Made by a program: the position numbers and the translations under genes. From positions 154,243 through 218,242 of the forward strand of contig NZ_JAXKVW010000003.1 of NCBI RefSeq assembly GCF_036172515.1: a DNA stretch of 64,000 nucleotides. The letters run 5' to 3'. Position 1 is the stretch's first letter; every line of letters starts with the position of its first letter. Shown here piece by piece: positions 43,337 to 51,824 of the stretch. Origin of the DNA: Flexistipes sp. Its GTDB lineage: Bacteria > Chrysiogenota > Deferribacteres > Deferribacterales > Flexistipitaceae. The notes under the pieces were generated by a model. That model was not told the origin of the DNA. It saw nothing but the letters and a program-made list of their open reading frames with translations, and did not search any database.

Positions 43337-44598
43337 ATCTTTTTGAAGAATCCAAAAAATATATACCGGGCGGTGTAAACAGTCCGGTAAGGGCTTTTGG
43401 TTCTGTTGGTGGAGATCCGGTTTTTATCAAAAGAGCTCATGGTTCTAAAGTGTATGATATCAATGATAAAGAATACCTTGACTATATCTGCTCATGGGGT
43501 CCTTTGATTTTAGGCCATGCAGACGAGGATGTGGTTAATGCCGTGGTCAATGCTGCCAAAAATGGTACGAGTTTTGGTGCCCCCACTGAGCTGGAGCTGA
43601 AACTTGCAAAAAAAGTTGTGGAAAATGTTCCGTCTATGGATATGGTCCGCATGGTGAACTCAGGCACTGAAGCAGTAATGTCGGCAATCAGAGTGGCAAG
43701 GGCATATACCGAAAAGGATAAAATAATAAAATTTGAAGGATGTTATCACGGTCATTCAGACGGTCTGCTTGTTAAAGCCGGCAGTGCGGCACTGACTTTC
43801 GGTCAGCCCAGCAGCCCTGGTGTTCCGGATGATTATGCAAAAAATACATTGGTGGCTGAGTATAATAATCTCGATTCAGTTAAAAAGCTGGTGAAAGAAA
43901 ATAAAGGGGAAGTTGCTGCAGTTATTGTGGAGCCAGTGGCCGGCAATATGGGTGTTGTACTGCCAAAAGACGGTTTTTTGAAAGATTTGGAAGAATTTTG
44001 TAAAAATGAAGGTATCCTGCTTATTTTTGATGAAGTAATAACAGGCTTCAGACTTGCTCCCGGCGGGGCAGGTGAATATTTTGGTGTTGATGCTGACCTT
44101 ACAACGATGGGTAAAATTATAGGAGGAGGTCTTCCTGTTGGTGCCTATGGCGGCAAGAAGGAAATTATGGAGATGGTTTCTCCCACCGGACCAGTTACTC
44201 AGGCCGGGACGCTGAGCGGAAATCCATTGGCTATGGCTGCAGGTCTGGCTACTCTTGATAAAGTCTGCGCTCCCGGATTTCATAAAAACTTAGCTGAGAA
44301 ATCGGAAAAACTTTGGCAGGGAATGCGTGATAATTGCAGAAAACTCAATGTGAATTATGCTTTCAATACTATAGAGTCTATGGGTTGTTTGTTTTTCAAA
44401 GAAGGTGAAGTCACCAGTTTTAAAGAGGCTACATCCAGCGATACGGATAAGTTTGCGAAGTTTTTCCACGGGATGTTGAAACAGGGGATTACGATAGCTC
44501 CCAGTCAATTTGAGGCTACTTTTGTATCCGATAAACATTCTGATGAAGATATTGAGTACACTATTAAAGCACATTACAATGCGCTTAAAGATTTATAG
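43333..44598 (+). CDS. hemL: Glutamate-1-semialdehyde 2,1-aminomutase
   Basis: A 421-residue PLP enzyme that makes 5-aminolevulinate for heme, consistent with the multiheme cytochrome nearby. Motifs: PGGVNSPVRAFGSVGG at the start, YHGHSDG, FDEVITGFR, and the PLP lysine in TTMGKIIGGGLPVGAYGG. GGGGGAAGT lies upstream, and the ATG overlaps the ABC-F stop (ATGA). Confidence 0.97.
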   Translation: MNLFEESKKYIPGGVNSPVRAFGSVGGDPVFIKRAHGSKVYDINDKEYLDYICSWGPLILGHADEDVVNAVVNAAKNGTSFGAPTELELKLAKKVVENVPSMDMVRMVNSGTEAVMSAIRVARAYTEKDKIIKFEGCYHGHSDGLLVKAGSAALTFGQPSSPGVPDDYAKNTLVAEYNNLDSVKKLVKENKGEVAAVIVEPVAGNMGVVLPKDGFLKDLEEFCKNEGILLIFDEVITGFRLAPGGAGEYFGVDADLTTMGKIIGGGLPVGAYGGKKEIMEMVSPTGPVTQAGTLSGNPLAMAAGLATLDKVCAPGFHKNLAEKSEKLWQGMRDNCRKLNVNYAFNTIESMGCLFFKEGEVTSFKEATSSDTDKFAKFFHGMLKQGITIAPSQFEATFVSDKHSDEDIEYTIKAHYNALKDL

Positions 44599-44607
44599 AA
44601 GATTAAG

Positions 44608-44937
44608 ATGAAGCTAGTCCTTATTGTGCTGAACAAAACCGATCTTTTGGAGGAGGTTATTGAATACTTCGTGGAAAAAGATGTGAAGGGCGGTACAGTA
44701 ATGGATTCGGTAGGTATGGGCAAGATTCTTACATATGATATTCCTATATTTGCTGCTTTTAAAGAGCTCATGGTTGGCAGTAAGGCATCCAATAAGGTTG
44801 TTTTTACCACAGTGGAGAATGAGCTTCTGGAAGATTTTATGAGCGGGCTGGATAAAATTATCAATTTCGATGAGCCAGGTACAGGTGTTGCTTTTACGAT
44901 AGATATAGATAATGCTTACGGGCTTGCTTCAAGATAA
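44608..44937 (+). CDS. PII-like protein of unknown role
   Basis: A 109-residue protein starting MKLVLIVLNKTDLLEEVIEY, with GTVMDSVGMGKIL where GlnB-type proteins have the start of the T-loop. The fold is probably PII/GlnB-like, but the canonical T-loop uridylylation Tyr is not visible. It lies 9 nt after hemL and its end is close to the ATP synthase genes. The binding partner and ligand are unknown. Confidence 0.55.
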   Translation: MKLVLIVLNKTDLLEEVIEYFVEKDVKGGTVMDSVGMGKILTYDIPIFAAFKELMVGSKASNKVVFTTVENELLEDFMSGLDKIINFDEPGTGVAFTIDIDNAYGLASR

Positions 44938-44956
44938 CGCTGAGAAAGGGATATTG

Positions 44957-45205
44957 ATGAGTAAAGGAAAGTTTGATAAAAATTCCAGACAATGGCTTAA
45001 CGCAAGTACCATAGGTATTTCCATGGTGCTTGCCATTGTTGTGGGAACCCTTATGGGTGTGTATCTCGATAAATATTTTGGTACCAAACCCTGGCTGACA
45101 CTTATTTTTATGATTTTGGGAATAATAGCAGGTTTTAAAAATGTTTTTTATTTCTTAAAGAAGACGGATATATATGATAAAAACGATAAAGACGATGAGA
45201 ATTAA
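44957..45205 (+). CDS. AtpZ/AtpI-type ATP synthase accessory protein
   Basis: An 82-residue protein with two predicted transmembrane helices: WLNASTIGISMVLAIVVGTL and a second after GVYLDKYFGTKPW. This hairpin with the LDKYFGTKPW turn is typical of AtpZ, thought to help assemble the c-ring or transport magnesium. The ATG at 44957 is chosen for the AGAAAGGG ribosome site. A longer frame starts inside the previous gene. Confidence 0.75.
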   Translation: MSKGKFDKNSRQWLNASTIGISMVLAIVVGTLMGVYLDKYFGTKPWLTLIFMILGIIAGFKNVFYFLKKTDIYDKNDKDDEN

Positions 45206-45557
45206 AAAAATCGTAATAATCTCATTGATTTTTTTTGTGATTTTGTATACAGTATTCAAGATTTTCTACAGCGGTACTTTTGCGTTAAGCCTTGCAGCAG
45301 GCTGGGCTGTTTCGTTTGGCAATTTTATAGGACTTGCGTTTAAACTGAAGAGCACACTTAACGGTGGATATGCAAAGGCTTTGGTTTTTAATTCTCAGTT
45401 CAGACTTTTGCTGACAGGGATACTGCTTTTTGCTTTTTTTAAGAATTTTGAAGTGAGCTATATAGGCTTGCTTACCGGTTTACTGATAAATGCAATATCT
45501 ATACCCGTAGGTGGAATATTAGAACTCAGGAGGGATACTGATGGAACACCCACTTAA
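45174..45557 (+). CDS. ATP synthase subunit I-like membrane protein
   Basis: A 127-residue protein with about four hydrophobic helices, resembling the AtpI family located upstream of atpB. It overlaps the preceding gene by 32 nt and atpB by 17 nt. A second possible start is the ATG at 45195. The role is inferred mainly from position and topology. Confidence 0.65.
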   Translation: MIKTIKTMRIKKIVIISLIFFVILYTVFKIFYSGTFALSLAAGWAVSFGNFIGLAFKLKSTLNGGYAKALVFNSQFRLLLTGILLFAFFKNFEVSYIGLLTGLLINAISIPVGGILELRRDTDGTPT

Positions 45558-46212
45558 TATTTTTTCCTTTTTACCGCATGAAATTACTGCCAAATATCTT
45601 CATGTTCTGATGACTTTTGTAGTAATTCTTATATCACTGGCAATCGGACTTATTGTTTCAAGGAAAAACAAAATGGTGCCTGATAGAAGCCAAAACGCTA
45701 TAGAACTGGCAGTTAACGGCGTTTATGATATGTGTATGGACATTATGGGTAAAGACGGAAAACCTTATTTCCCTTTGGTTTTTGCCATAGGATTATATGT
45801 GCTTTTTTCGAATGTACTGGGTTTAGTCCCGGGTTTCAGTTCTCCCACTGCAAATCTCAACACTACACTTGCCCCGGCGTTAATAGTGTTTGTTACGTAT
45901 AATTTTATAGGCATTAAAAGACACGGCGCTGGGTATATTAAGCATTTTATGGGGCCAATTTTGTGGCTTTCCCCTCTAATGATAATAATTGAAGTTATAG
46001 GTCATATTTCAAGACCTGTATCCCTTTCTGTGAGGCTTTTTGGAAACATTTTTGGTAAAGAAGTGCTGCTTATGGTTCTTTTTATGCTTGTACCATTTCT
46101 GGTGCCTCTGCCCATATATTTTCTCGGCATCTTTGTAGCCGTTTTGCAGACATATGTTTTTATGATGTTAACAATGATTTATATTAGTGGTGCTCTTGAA
46201 GAAGCACATTAA
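45541..46212 (+). CDS. atpB: ATP synthase subunit a
   Basis: A 223-residue FO membrane subunit. The essential Arg lies in RPVSLSVRLFGNIFGKEV, and the following helices are typical (IYFLGIFVAVLQTYVFMMLT). AGGAGGG lies upstream of the ATG. Genes for b, delta and F1 are not nearby, so FO and F1 are encoded at separate loci. Confidence 0.95.
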   Translation: MEHPLNIFSFLPHEITAKYLHVLMTFVVILISLAIGLIVSRKNKMVPDRSQNAIELAVNGVYDMCMDIMGKDGKPYFPLVFAIGLYVLFSNVLGLVPGFSSPTANLNTTLAPALIVFVTYNFIGIKRHGAGYIKHFMGPILWLSPLMIIIEVIGHISRPVSLSVRLFGNIFGKEVLLMVLFMLVPFLVPLPIYFLGIFVAVLQTYVFMMLTMIYISGALEEAH

Positions 46213-46239
46213 GCAACATAAACCGCAGGAGGTAGTAGT

Positions 46240-46557
46240 ATGTCTAAAGTATTACGTATTCTGATCAACGTGGCGTTGATCATAGGAGCATTTTCAGCAA
46301 GCGCTTTTGCTGCTGATGGTGGTGCATCATCTGCTGAGTGGGCAATTTATCTTGGTGCAGGCCTTGGTATTGGAATTGCTGCACATGGTACCGGTATAGG
46401 TCAGGGTAATGCCACAGCTAAAGCTGTTGAAGGTATATCCAGAAATCCCGGTGCATCAGGTAAAATCATTACTCCTATGATCATCGGTCTTGCTATGATC
46501 GAGTCTTTGGCAATTTATGCACTTGTTGTCAGTTTGATACTTCTTTTTGTAGTATAA
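46240..46557 (+). CDS. atpE: ATP synthase subunit c, with N-terminal signal-like extension
   Basis: A 105-residue c-ring subunit. Residues 1-25 form a signal-peptide-like segment ending SASAFAA, followed by the two-helix hairpin. The ion-carrying acid is Glu88 in [11 protein letters not shown]. Gln55 (GTGIGQG), Ser89 and Tyr93 occupy positions of sodium ligands in Ilyobacter-type c subunits, but the usual Pro before Gln is Thr51. CAGGAGG precedes the ATG. A terminator follows. Confidence 0.93.
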   Translation: MSKVLRILINVALIIGAFSASAFAADGGASSAEWAIYLGAGLGIGIAAHGTGIGQGNATAKAVEGISRNPGASGKIITPMIIGLAMIESLAIYALVVSLILLFVV

Positions 46558-46565
46558 CAATCTTT

Positions 46566-46593
46566 AGGGGAGATTTCTCCCCTTCCTTTTTTT
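46566..46593 (+). terminator. Intrinsic terminator after atpE
   Basis: AGGGGAGA (46566-46573) pairs with TCTCCCCT (46576-46583), then CC and seven T. The last T is adjacent to the ribosome site of the following cytochrome gene, so that gene depends on readthrough or on a promoter hidden in atpE. Confidence 0.85.
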
Positions 46594-46605
46594 ATGGAGG
46601 ATACT

Positions 46606-48144
46606 ATGTGGCAGAAACTGAAAGATTTCACCAGAAAAGATCCTGTTTTATTTGTAGCTATTATTATTGTAATTATTGTAGGATTTACTTTTGCCAATGT
46701 TGAGGTTCTACACTATACTTCGGAGCCTGAATTTTGTCAAAACTGCCATCCCGCGGAAAAAGTGGGGCCGCTCGGAGAATATTATACCTGGGAGAAGAGT
46801 CTTCATGCCACAGCTGAAGTGGAGTGTTTGGACTGTCACGGTGACCCGGGAATTATCGGATATATGGAAGCTAAGGTGGGTGGTTTGAAAGATCTGTATG
46901 GTGAATTTTTCAAATCCCAGGAACATAAAATGGAAATTCTCATGAAAGGGGCAACTGATAAGGAATATGCCGCTGAATTGGTTCCTAATGAAACATGCAT
47001 GCACTGTCATACGGACAGTGTGAATAAAAAGCATTGGAATAACAGATTGATGAATGTTGGTATAGATTTTCGTCTTATTGATTCGGTACATAACCCCGGT
47101 TTCAGAAAATCATTCGGAAGACCTGATATTATGGATGAAGGTGTTGATGTGGGTGTAAAACCCAATCACAAATTCCATATTGAAGAAGTTGGCCTGAATT
47201 GTGTAGATTGTCACCTTGGTGTTGCCCACAAGGGCGAGCTTCACAACCTGCCTAAAATGGCCACTTGTTTTGAATGCCATCATAATGAGAGGGAAGAGAA
47301 TCCGAACATTTCCGCTCCTGAAAATATGGAATGTGCAGAATGCCATAAGCTTCAGGTGGATATTCAGGCGGGTACGTTTGCAAAAGAACAGGGTGTTGAA
47401 AATCTCAAGTGGTATATGGAAAGTCTTGCATGTACAGACTGTCACACAGACCCTTATGCGAGACCCACAACAGAAACCTGCGTGCAATGCCACGATTCAT
47501 CATATGGTGACTTGATGGTTATGTTCCAGGATACTTTTGAAAGCCGTCTGAGCAAAATTGAGGAAGATTATAAAGAGCTTTTCCACGAAAGGCTTGAAAT
47601 GCCGGAAGGAAAGAGAGATCTTTTCCTTGATCTTAAGAGATTGGTCAGAGCAATGCAGATGGACGGATCATCCGGAGTGCACAACCCCGATTATTTTTCC
47701 ATGATGATGGATAAAGCGGAAGCTCTTATCGAAAAAATCCACAATTATGACGAGGAAAGTGCAAAAGGCGGTTATAAAAGTCTGATTGAGCGTAAAGAAG
47801 AAGGCGAAATGATCGGCGGCGGAGAAGAGGAAGAAAAAGCTGAAAAAGAAGAGAAGAAGGTTTCAAATCCGCCTGAGCTTGTAGCGATTGCTCCTGAAAC
47901 AATTAATCTTGCCGAAAGGCACAACATTGAAACAACGAAGAAACCTGTTATCTTTGATCATAAGATGCACTATCAGAATTTTGAGTGCTCTGAATGTCAC
48001 GATAAACCAGAATCTGGAACCCTTAAGGCAGATCTTACAAAATTTTCTGGAATAAATAATTCATTCCACCAGGAATTGTGTTTTCCATGCCATAAGGAAG
48101 AGAGAGTTCCGAGGGGAACCAGTTGTAACACCTGCCATAAATAA
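46606..48144 (+). CDS. Membrane-anchored 11-heme cytochrome c
   Basis: A 512-residue protein with one N-terminal membrane helix (about 15-32) and eleven CxxCH heme sites: CQNCH, CLDCH, CMHCH, CVDCH, CFECH, CAECH, CTDCH, CVQCH, CSECH, CFPCH and CNTCH. The first part resembles NapC/NrfH quinol dehydrogenases. A helical, acidic Glu/Lys-rich linker separates hemes 8 and 9. It probably passes electrons from the quinone pool to a periplasmic or outer acceptor (nitrate, nitrite, metal). The ATG at 46606 is chosen since GGAGG at 46596-46600 overlaps the earlier ATG. Confidence 0.9.
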   Translation: MWQKLKDFTRKDPVLFVAIIIVIIVGFTFANVEVLHYTSEPEFCQNCHPAEKVGPLGEYYTWEKSLHATAEVECLDCHGDPGIIGYMEAKVGGLKDLYGEFFKSQEHKMEILMKGATDKEYAAELVPNETCMHCHTDSVNKKHWNNRLMNVGIDFRLIDSVHNPGFRKSFGRPDIMDEGVDVGVKPNHKFHIEEVGLNCVDCHLGVAHKGELHNLPKMATCFECHHNEREENPNISAPENMECAECHKLQVDIQAGTFAKEQGVENLKWYMESLACTDCHTDPYARPTTETCVQCHDSSYGDLMVMFQDTFESRLSKIEEDYKELFHERLEMPEGKRDLFLDLKRLVRAMQMDGSSGVHNPDYFSMMMDKAEALIEKIHNYDEESAKGGYKSLIERKEEGEMIGGGEEEEKAEKEEKKVSNPPELVAIAPETINLAERHNIETTKKPVIFDHKMHYQNFECSECHDKPESGTLKADLTKFSGINNSFHQELCFPCHKEERVPRGTSCNTCHK

Positions 48145-48150
48145 CTCAAA

Positions 48151-48176
48151 AGCGACCCTGCGGGGTCGCTTTTTTT
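48151..48176 (+). terminator. Intrinsic terminator after the 11-heme cytochrome
   Basis: AGCGACCC (48151-48158) pairs with GGGTCGCT (48163-48170) around TGCG, followed by six T. Confidence 0.92.
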
Positions 48177-48177
48177 A

Positions 48178-48206
48178 TTGTAAAATATCATTTAAGTCAT
48201 TAGAAT
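48178..48206 (+). promoter_or_regulatory. Putative promoter of the rhomboid-hyp operon
   Basis: TTGTAA (48178-48183), a 17-bp spacer and TAGAAT (48201-48206), immediately after a terminator and about 26 nt before the rhomboid start. Confidence 0.5.
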
Positions 48207-48231
48207 TGTTTAAAAAGAAGAAGGGTGGCAA

Positions 48232-48906
48232 TTGTTCCCGATAAGCGATTCAATCAAAGCCTTGCGAAAACCGTACATTAACACATTCCTTATAATTTTT
48301 AACATTGCAATATTCTTCTATCAGCTTTCACTGGGCAGTGAAATGAGGTATTTTATTTTTGAATATGGTCTAATACCTCTGAAAGTTTTTGCTCCATTTG
48401 AAATTGTGCCTGCCATTGAAAAAATTTATCCGTTTTTCACCTCGATGTTTTTGCACGGAGGCTGGTTTCATTTGATAAGTAACATGTATTTTTTGTTTAT
48501 TTTCGGTGACAATGTAGAAGATGACCTGGGGCATGTAAAATACTTGTTCGTGTATATTATGTTTGGACTTGCAGCTGCAATAACTCAGGTTATTATGTTT
48601 TCCAATTCCGGAATCCCCACCATAGGTGCAAGCGGAGCAGTTGCGGGCGTAATGGGCTACTATTTTATCCGATATCCCCATGCCACTGTCAAGACACTGG
48701 TAATTTTTATATTTTTCATTACAATAGTGGATATACCGGCGATAATTTTTTTGGGGGTATGGTTTTTTATTCAGTTCATAAGCGGTTCCACTCAGGCTGC
48801 TGTTGCGTCAGGAGGAGGAATAGCATGGTGGGCTCATATTGGGGGGTTTTTTTCAGGTATTTTAATTTGTATTATAAACAGAAAGCGTTACTATAGAGCG
48901 GGGTGA
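48232..48906 (+). CDS. Rhomboid-family intramembrane serine protease
   Basis: A 224-residue protein with about six helices. It has HGGWFHLISNMYFLFIFGD (conserved His and Asn), the catalytic serine in GASGAVAGVMG and the catalytic histidine in WWAHIGGFFSG. It would cleave membrane proteins within the bilayer. The start is TTG behind AGAAGGGTGG. hypC starts 3 nt after its stop. Confidence 0.92.
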   Translation: MFPISDSIKALRKPYINTFLIIFNIAIFFYQLSLGSEMRYFIFEYGLIPLKVFAPFEIVPAIEKIYPFFTSMFLHGGWFHLISNMYFLFIFGDNVEDDLGHVKYLFVYIMFGLAAAITQVIMFSNSGIPTIGASGAVAGVMGYYFIRYPHATVKTLVIFIFFITIVDIPAIIFLGVWFFIQFISGSTQAAVASGGGIAWWAHIGGFFSGILICIINRKRYYRAG

Positions 48907-48909
48907 AAT

Positions 48910-49137
48910 ATGTGTCTGGGACTTCCCGGGGAAATTATTGAGAAAGATGAGTTTTCAGCTGTTGTGGATATAGGCGGTACAAAAAGAGAAGTATCTTTGA
49001 TGATGCTTCCTGAAGAAGTCCGCATTGGTGATTATGTTATGGTGCATGTCGGATTTGCCATTTCCAAAATGGATCCTGAAGAAGCCAGAAAGACTCTTGA
49101 AACTATTATGGAGATAGCGGATGAAATTGATTACTGA
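48910..49137 (+). CDS. hypC: [NiFe]-hydrogenase maturation chaperone HypC
   Basis: A 75-residue protein starting MCLGLPGEI, with the essential Cys2. It works with HypD to build the Fe(CN)2CO group. It overlaps hypD by 17 nt. No hydrogenase structural genes, hypA, hypB or hypF are in the window. Confidence 0.95.
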   Translation: MCLGLPGEIIEKDEFSAVVDIGGTKREVSLMMLPEEVRIGDYVMVHVGFAISKMDPEEARKTLETIMEIADEIDY

Positions 49138-50206
49138 TTTTCGCAATTCGGAGATCTCCCGACGGTTAATTAAAAAAATAGAAGAAGAATCTTCTTCAGA
49201 ATCCGGATATACAATCATGGAAGTTTGCGGAACTCACACTGTATCCATCTTCAAATATGGTATAAGGAGCGTACTGCCGGAAAATGTGTCGCTAATATCA
49301 GGCCCCGGCTGTCCTGTCTGCGTAACATCACAGGGGGAAATAGATGCCATTTTTCAAATTGTTAAAAATAATAATGTGTCACTTCTGACATTTGGTGATT
49401 TAATGAAAGTTCCCGGCTCAAGTGGTGAAAATCTTATTAATTTACGCTCAGAAGGAAAAGATATCCGTGTGATGCTTTCCCCGCTGGATGCAGTAAAAAC
49501 TGCAGCCAGAGAGCCTGACCGTGAATTCGTTTTTGTAGGTATAGGTTTTGAGACAACTGCACCTGCAATCGCTTCGGCAGTGCTTGAAGCAAAAAATATG
49601 GGACTAAATAATTTCTCCATACTTCCTTACTGCAAAACCATGCCCGAAGTTTTGGGTTATCTTCTGGATGATCCTAAACTTGATATAAACGGGTTTTTAT
49701 GCCCCGGACACGTCTCAGTGGTAACCGGCAAGAACATTTATCAGCCTTTGGCACAGAAGGGGAAGGCAGCTGTAATTACAGGTTTTGAACCTTTGGACAT
49801 CCTTTCCTCAATATTGCAGATTATCAGACAGGTAAACAGTGGAGATTATTGCGTATATAATAATTATTCACGTGTTGTAAGTGATAATGGAAACCGGAAA
49901 GCCGTTCAAATAATGGATACTGTATTTGAGCCCTGTTCCGCTGTATGGAGAGGCCTTGGAGAGTTGGAAGACAGCGGTTTAGGTTTAAAAGAAGAATTCA
50001 GTCTTTTCAACTCATTAGAGAAATTTAATGTGAGAGTACCTCAGGTTAGTGAAAAGAAAGGGTGCAGATGCGGTGATGTTCTGAAGGGGCATATAAAACC
50101 AAATCTGTGCCCTTTATTCAGTTTGCAGTGTAATCCGGAAAATCCGGTAGGGCCCTGTATGGTTTCGTCTGAAGGAGCATGTTCTGCATACTATAAATTT
50201 AATTGA
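49121..50206 (+). CDS. hypD: Hydrogenase maturation protein HypD
   Basis: A 361-residue iron-sulfur scaffold where the iron receives CN and CO. Conserved Cys motifs: MEVCGTHT, GPGCPVC and the C-terminal cluster-binding cysteines in GCRCGDVL, NLCPLF, QCNP, GPCMVSSEGAC. GFETTAPA is also typical. Confidence 0.96.
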   Translation: MKLITDFRNSEISRRLIKKIEEESSSESGYTIMEVCGTHTVSIFKYGIRSVLPENVSLISGPGCPVCVTSQGEIDAIFQIVKNNNVSLLTFGDLMKVPGSSGENLINLRSEGKDIRVMLSPLDAVKTAAREPDREFVFVGIGFETTAPAIASAVLEAKNMGLNNFSILPYCKTMPEVLGYLLDDPKLDINGFLCPGHVSVVTGKNIYQPLAQKGKAAVITGFEPLDILSSILQIIRQVNSGDYCVYNNYSRVVSDNGNRKAVQIMDTVFEPCSAVWRGLGELEDSGLGLKEEFSLFNSLEKFNVRVPQVSEKKGCRCGDVLKGHIKPNLCPLFSLQCNPENPVGPCMVSSEGACSAYYKFN

Positions 50207-50233
50207 GAATGTTTTGAAGGATGCTGAATAAAA

Positions 50234-51226
50234 ATGGAAGATAAAAAAATAACCTCGGCTCTGGGAAGCGGAGGAAAGTCTACAAACGATTTTGTCAAAG
50301 ATATTATCTGCAAATACTTTGGTAATAGTATTCTTGAAAATTTGGGTGATGCCGCATACCTGGATATAAACGGAGAATTGTCATTCAGCACTGATTCGTT
50401 CGTTGTGGAACCGGAGTTTTTCCCCGGCGGTGATATCGGTAAACTGGCAGTATACGGAACCTGCAATGATTTATCGGTCTCCGGCGCCAAACCGAAATTT
50501 TTATCATTTTCACTAATTGTTCCCGAAGGGTACAAATTTTCAGATACGGAGAAAATTGTTGCATCTGCCGGAGCTGCCGCCGAGGAGGCAGGTGTACAGA
50601 TAGTGTGCGGAGATACAAAGGTAATCTCTGCTTCGGGGCTGAAATCCCCACTTGTAAATACCGCCGGCATTGGGGTTTTAAAAAAGAAACTTAACGACTA
50701 CGGTAAAATAAAAACCGGCGACAAAATTATATTAACTTCGGATATAGCGAGACACGGAATGTGTATTATATCAAAAAGGGAGGGGCTCAATATCGATAGT
50801 GAAATTGAATCGGATTGTGCAGATTTAAATCCGCTTTTTGAGGTATCAGGCTATAAAGGGATTAAATTCGCCCGGGACGCTACAAGAGGGGGTGTAGCAG
50901 CAGTGCTGAATGAAATATCTGATAAGACCGGCCTCGGTTTTTTGGTTGATGAAGATGAAATTCCTATGCGGGAGGATGTGAAGTATCTCTGCGAGTTTTT
51001 GGGATTTGACCCGTTGAGTGTTGCCAATGAAGGTGCAGCTCTTCTGATAGTTGAATCAGCCTTGTCTTCTAAAATTCTTGATAAAATTAAAAGTGTTAAG
51101 GTGGGGGCAGATGCTGCCTTGATAGGAGAAGTATGCAGCGAAAATAAAGTAATGCTTAAGACACCTATAGGGGGAATCAGAAATGTCGAGATGCCGGTTG
51201 GTGAGCTTTTGCCTCGTATTTGTTAG
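50234..51226 (+). CDS. hypE: Hydrogenase maturation protein HypE
   Basis: A 330-residue ATP-dependent dehydratase of the PurM/SelD fold. It converts a carbamoyl group on its C-terminal cysteine to thiocyanate for cyanide transfer. It ends in the diagnostic PRIC (Cys330). GSGGKSTNDFV near the N terminus and VCGDTKV are family motifs. Its end overlaps the next gene by 44 nt. Confidence 0.96.
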   Translation: MEDKKITSALGSGGKSTNDFVKDIICKYFGNSILENLGDAAYLDINGELSFSTDSFVVEPEFFPGGDIGKLAVYGTCNDLSVSGAKPKFLSFSLIVPEGYKFSDTEKIVASAGAAAEEAGVQIVCGDTKVISASGLKSPLVNTAGIGVLKKKLNDYGKIKTGDKIILTSDIARHGMCIISKREGLNIDSEIESDCADLNPLFEVSGYKGIKFARDATRGGVAAVLNEISDKTGLGFLVDEDEIPMREDVKYLCEFLGFDPLSVANEGAALLIVESALSSKILDKIKSVKVGADAALIGEVCSENKVMLKTPIGGIRNVEMPVGELLPRIC

Positions 51227-51446
51227 TTTTTTTACATTGATAGGTTGTGCCGATTACGAGAGAAATAAGGTCATTGAAGAACATTGCGGCACCTGTCATT
51301 CAACGGAAAGAATTTATCAGAAAAAGAGAACCAGAGAAGAGTGGAGAAAGCTGGTTCATGGAATGAAGATGAGAGGACTTAAATTAACCAAAGAGGAAGA
51401 AAAAAGGGTGTTTGAAGAGCTTTTTCAGAATTATCTGAAAAAATAA
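51183..51446 (+). CDS. Small monoheme c-type cytochrome lipoprotein
   Basis: An 87-residue protein in another frame that starts within the last 44 nt of hypE. A hydrophobic signal ends in the lipobox LIGC (Cys22). One heme site, CGTCH, is at 35-39, and Met residues in HGMKMRG could be the distal ligand. GGGGGA lies before the ATG. The likely place is the periplasmic face of a membrane, as an electron carrier. The partner is unknown. Confidence 0.8.
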   Translation: MSRCRLVSFCLVFVSFFTLIGCADYERNKVIEEHCGTCHSTERIYQKKRTREEWRKLVHGMKMRGLKLTKEEEKRVFEELFQNYLKK

Positions 51447-51504
51447 TTTATATAAGTTTATTTGCAGATTATTTAATATTTTGTTAATATAAAAGGAGAT
51501 AACG

Positions 51505-51816
51505 TTGATTGATTGGAAAAAAATGAACGGGTTGCTGCCTGTGGTAGTGCAGGATGCTGATAATAAAGAAGTTCTTATGCAGGCTTATGTTAACGAAGAG
51601 GCTTTAAAGTTAACTAAGGAAACGGGTTATGCACATTACTACAGCAGAAGCAGAAAAAAAATTTGGCAAAAAGGTGAAAGTTCTGGTAATATTCAATTAG
51701 TAAGGGAAGTATATCTGGACTGCGATGGAGATTGTCTCCTTTACCTGGTAGAACAGAAAGGACCTGCATGTCATACCGGGAGACGGAGCTGTTTTTATAG
51801 AAAATTGCATATTTAG
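51505..51816 (+). CDS. hisI: Phosphoribosyl-AMP cyclohydrolase
   Basis: A 103-residue enzyme of the third step of histidine synthesis, without a fused HisE domain. The metal site is in [13 protein letters not shown] and [12 protein letters not shown]. The start is TTG with AAAAGGAG upstream. It is followed by the pil operon rather than other his genes. Confidence 0.95.
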   Translation: MIDWKKMNGLLPVVVQDADNKEVLMQAYVNEEALKLTKETGYAHYYSRSRKKIWQKGESSGNIQLVREVYLDCDGDCLLYLVEQKGPACHTGRRSCFYRKLHI

Positions 51817-51824
51817 GAGTTGTC

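Noticed and set aside
51462..51490. Promoter-like TTGCAG, 17 bp, TAATAT before hisI
   Set aside because: The start point would fall inside the hisI ribosome site, and the -35 box matches only 3 of 6.
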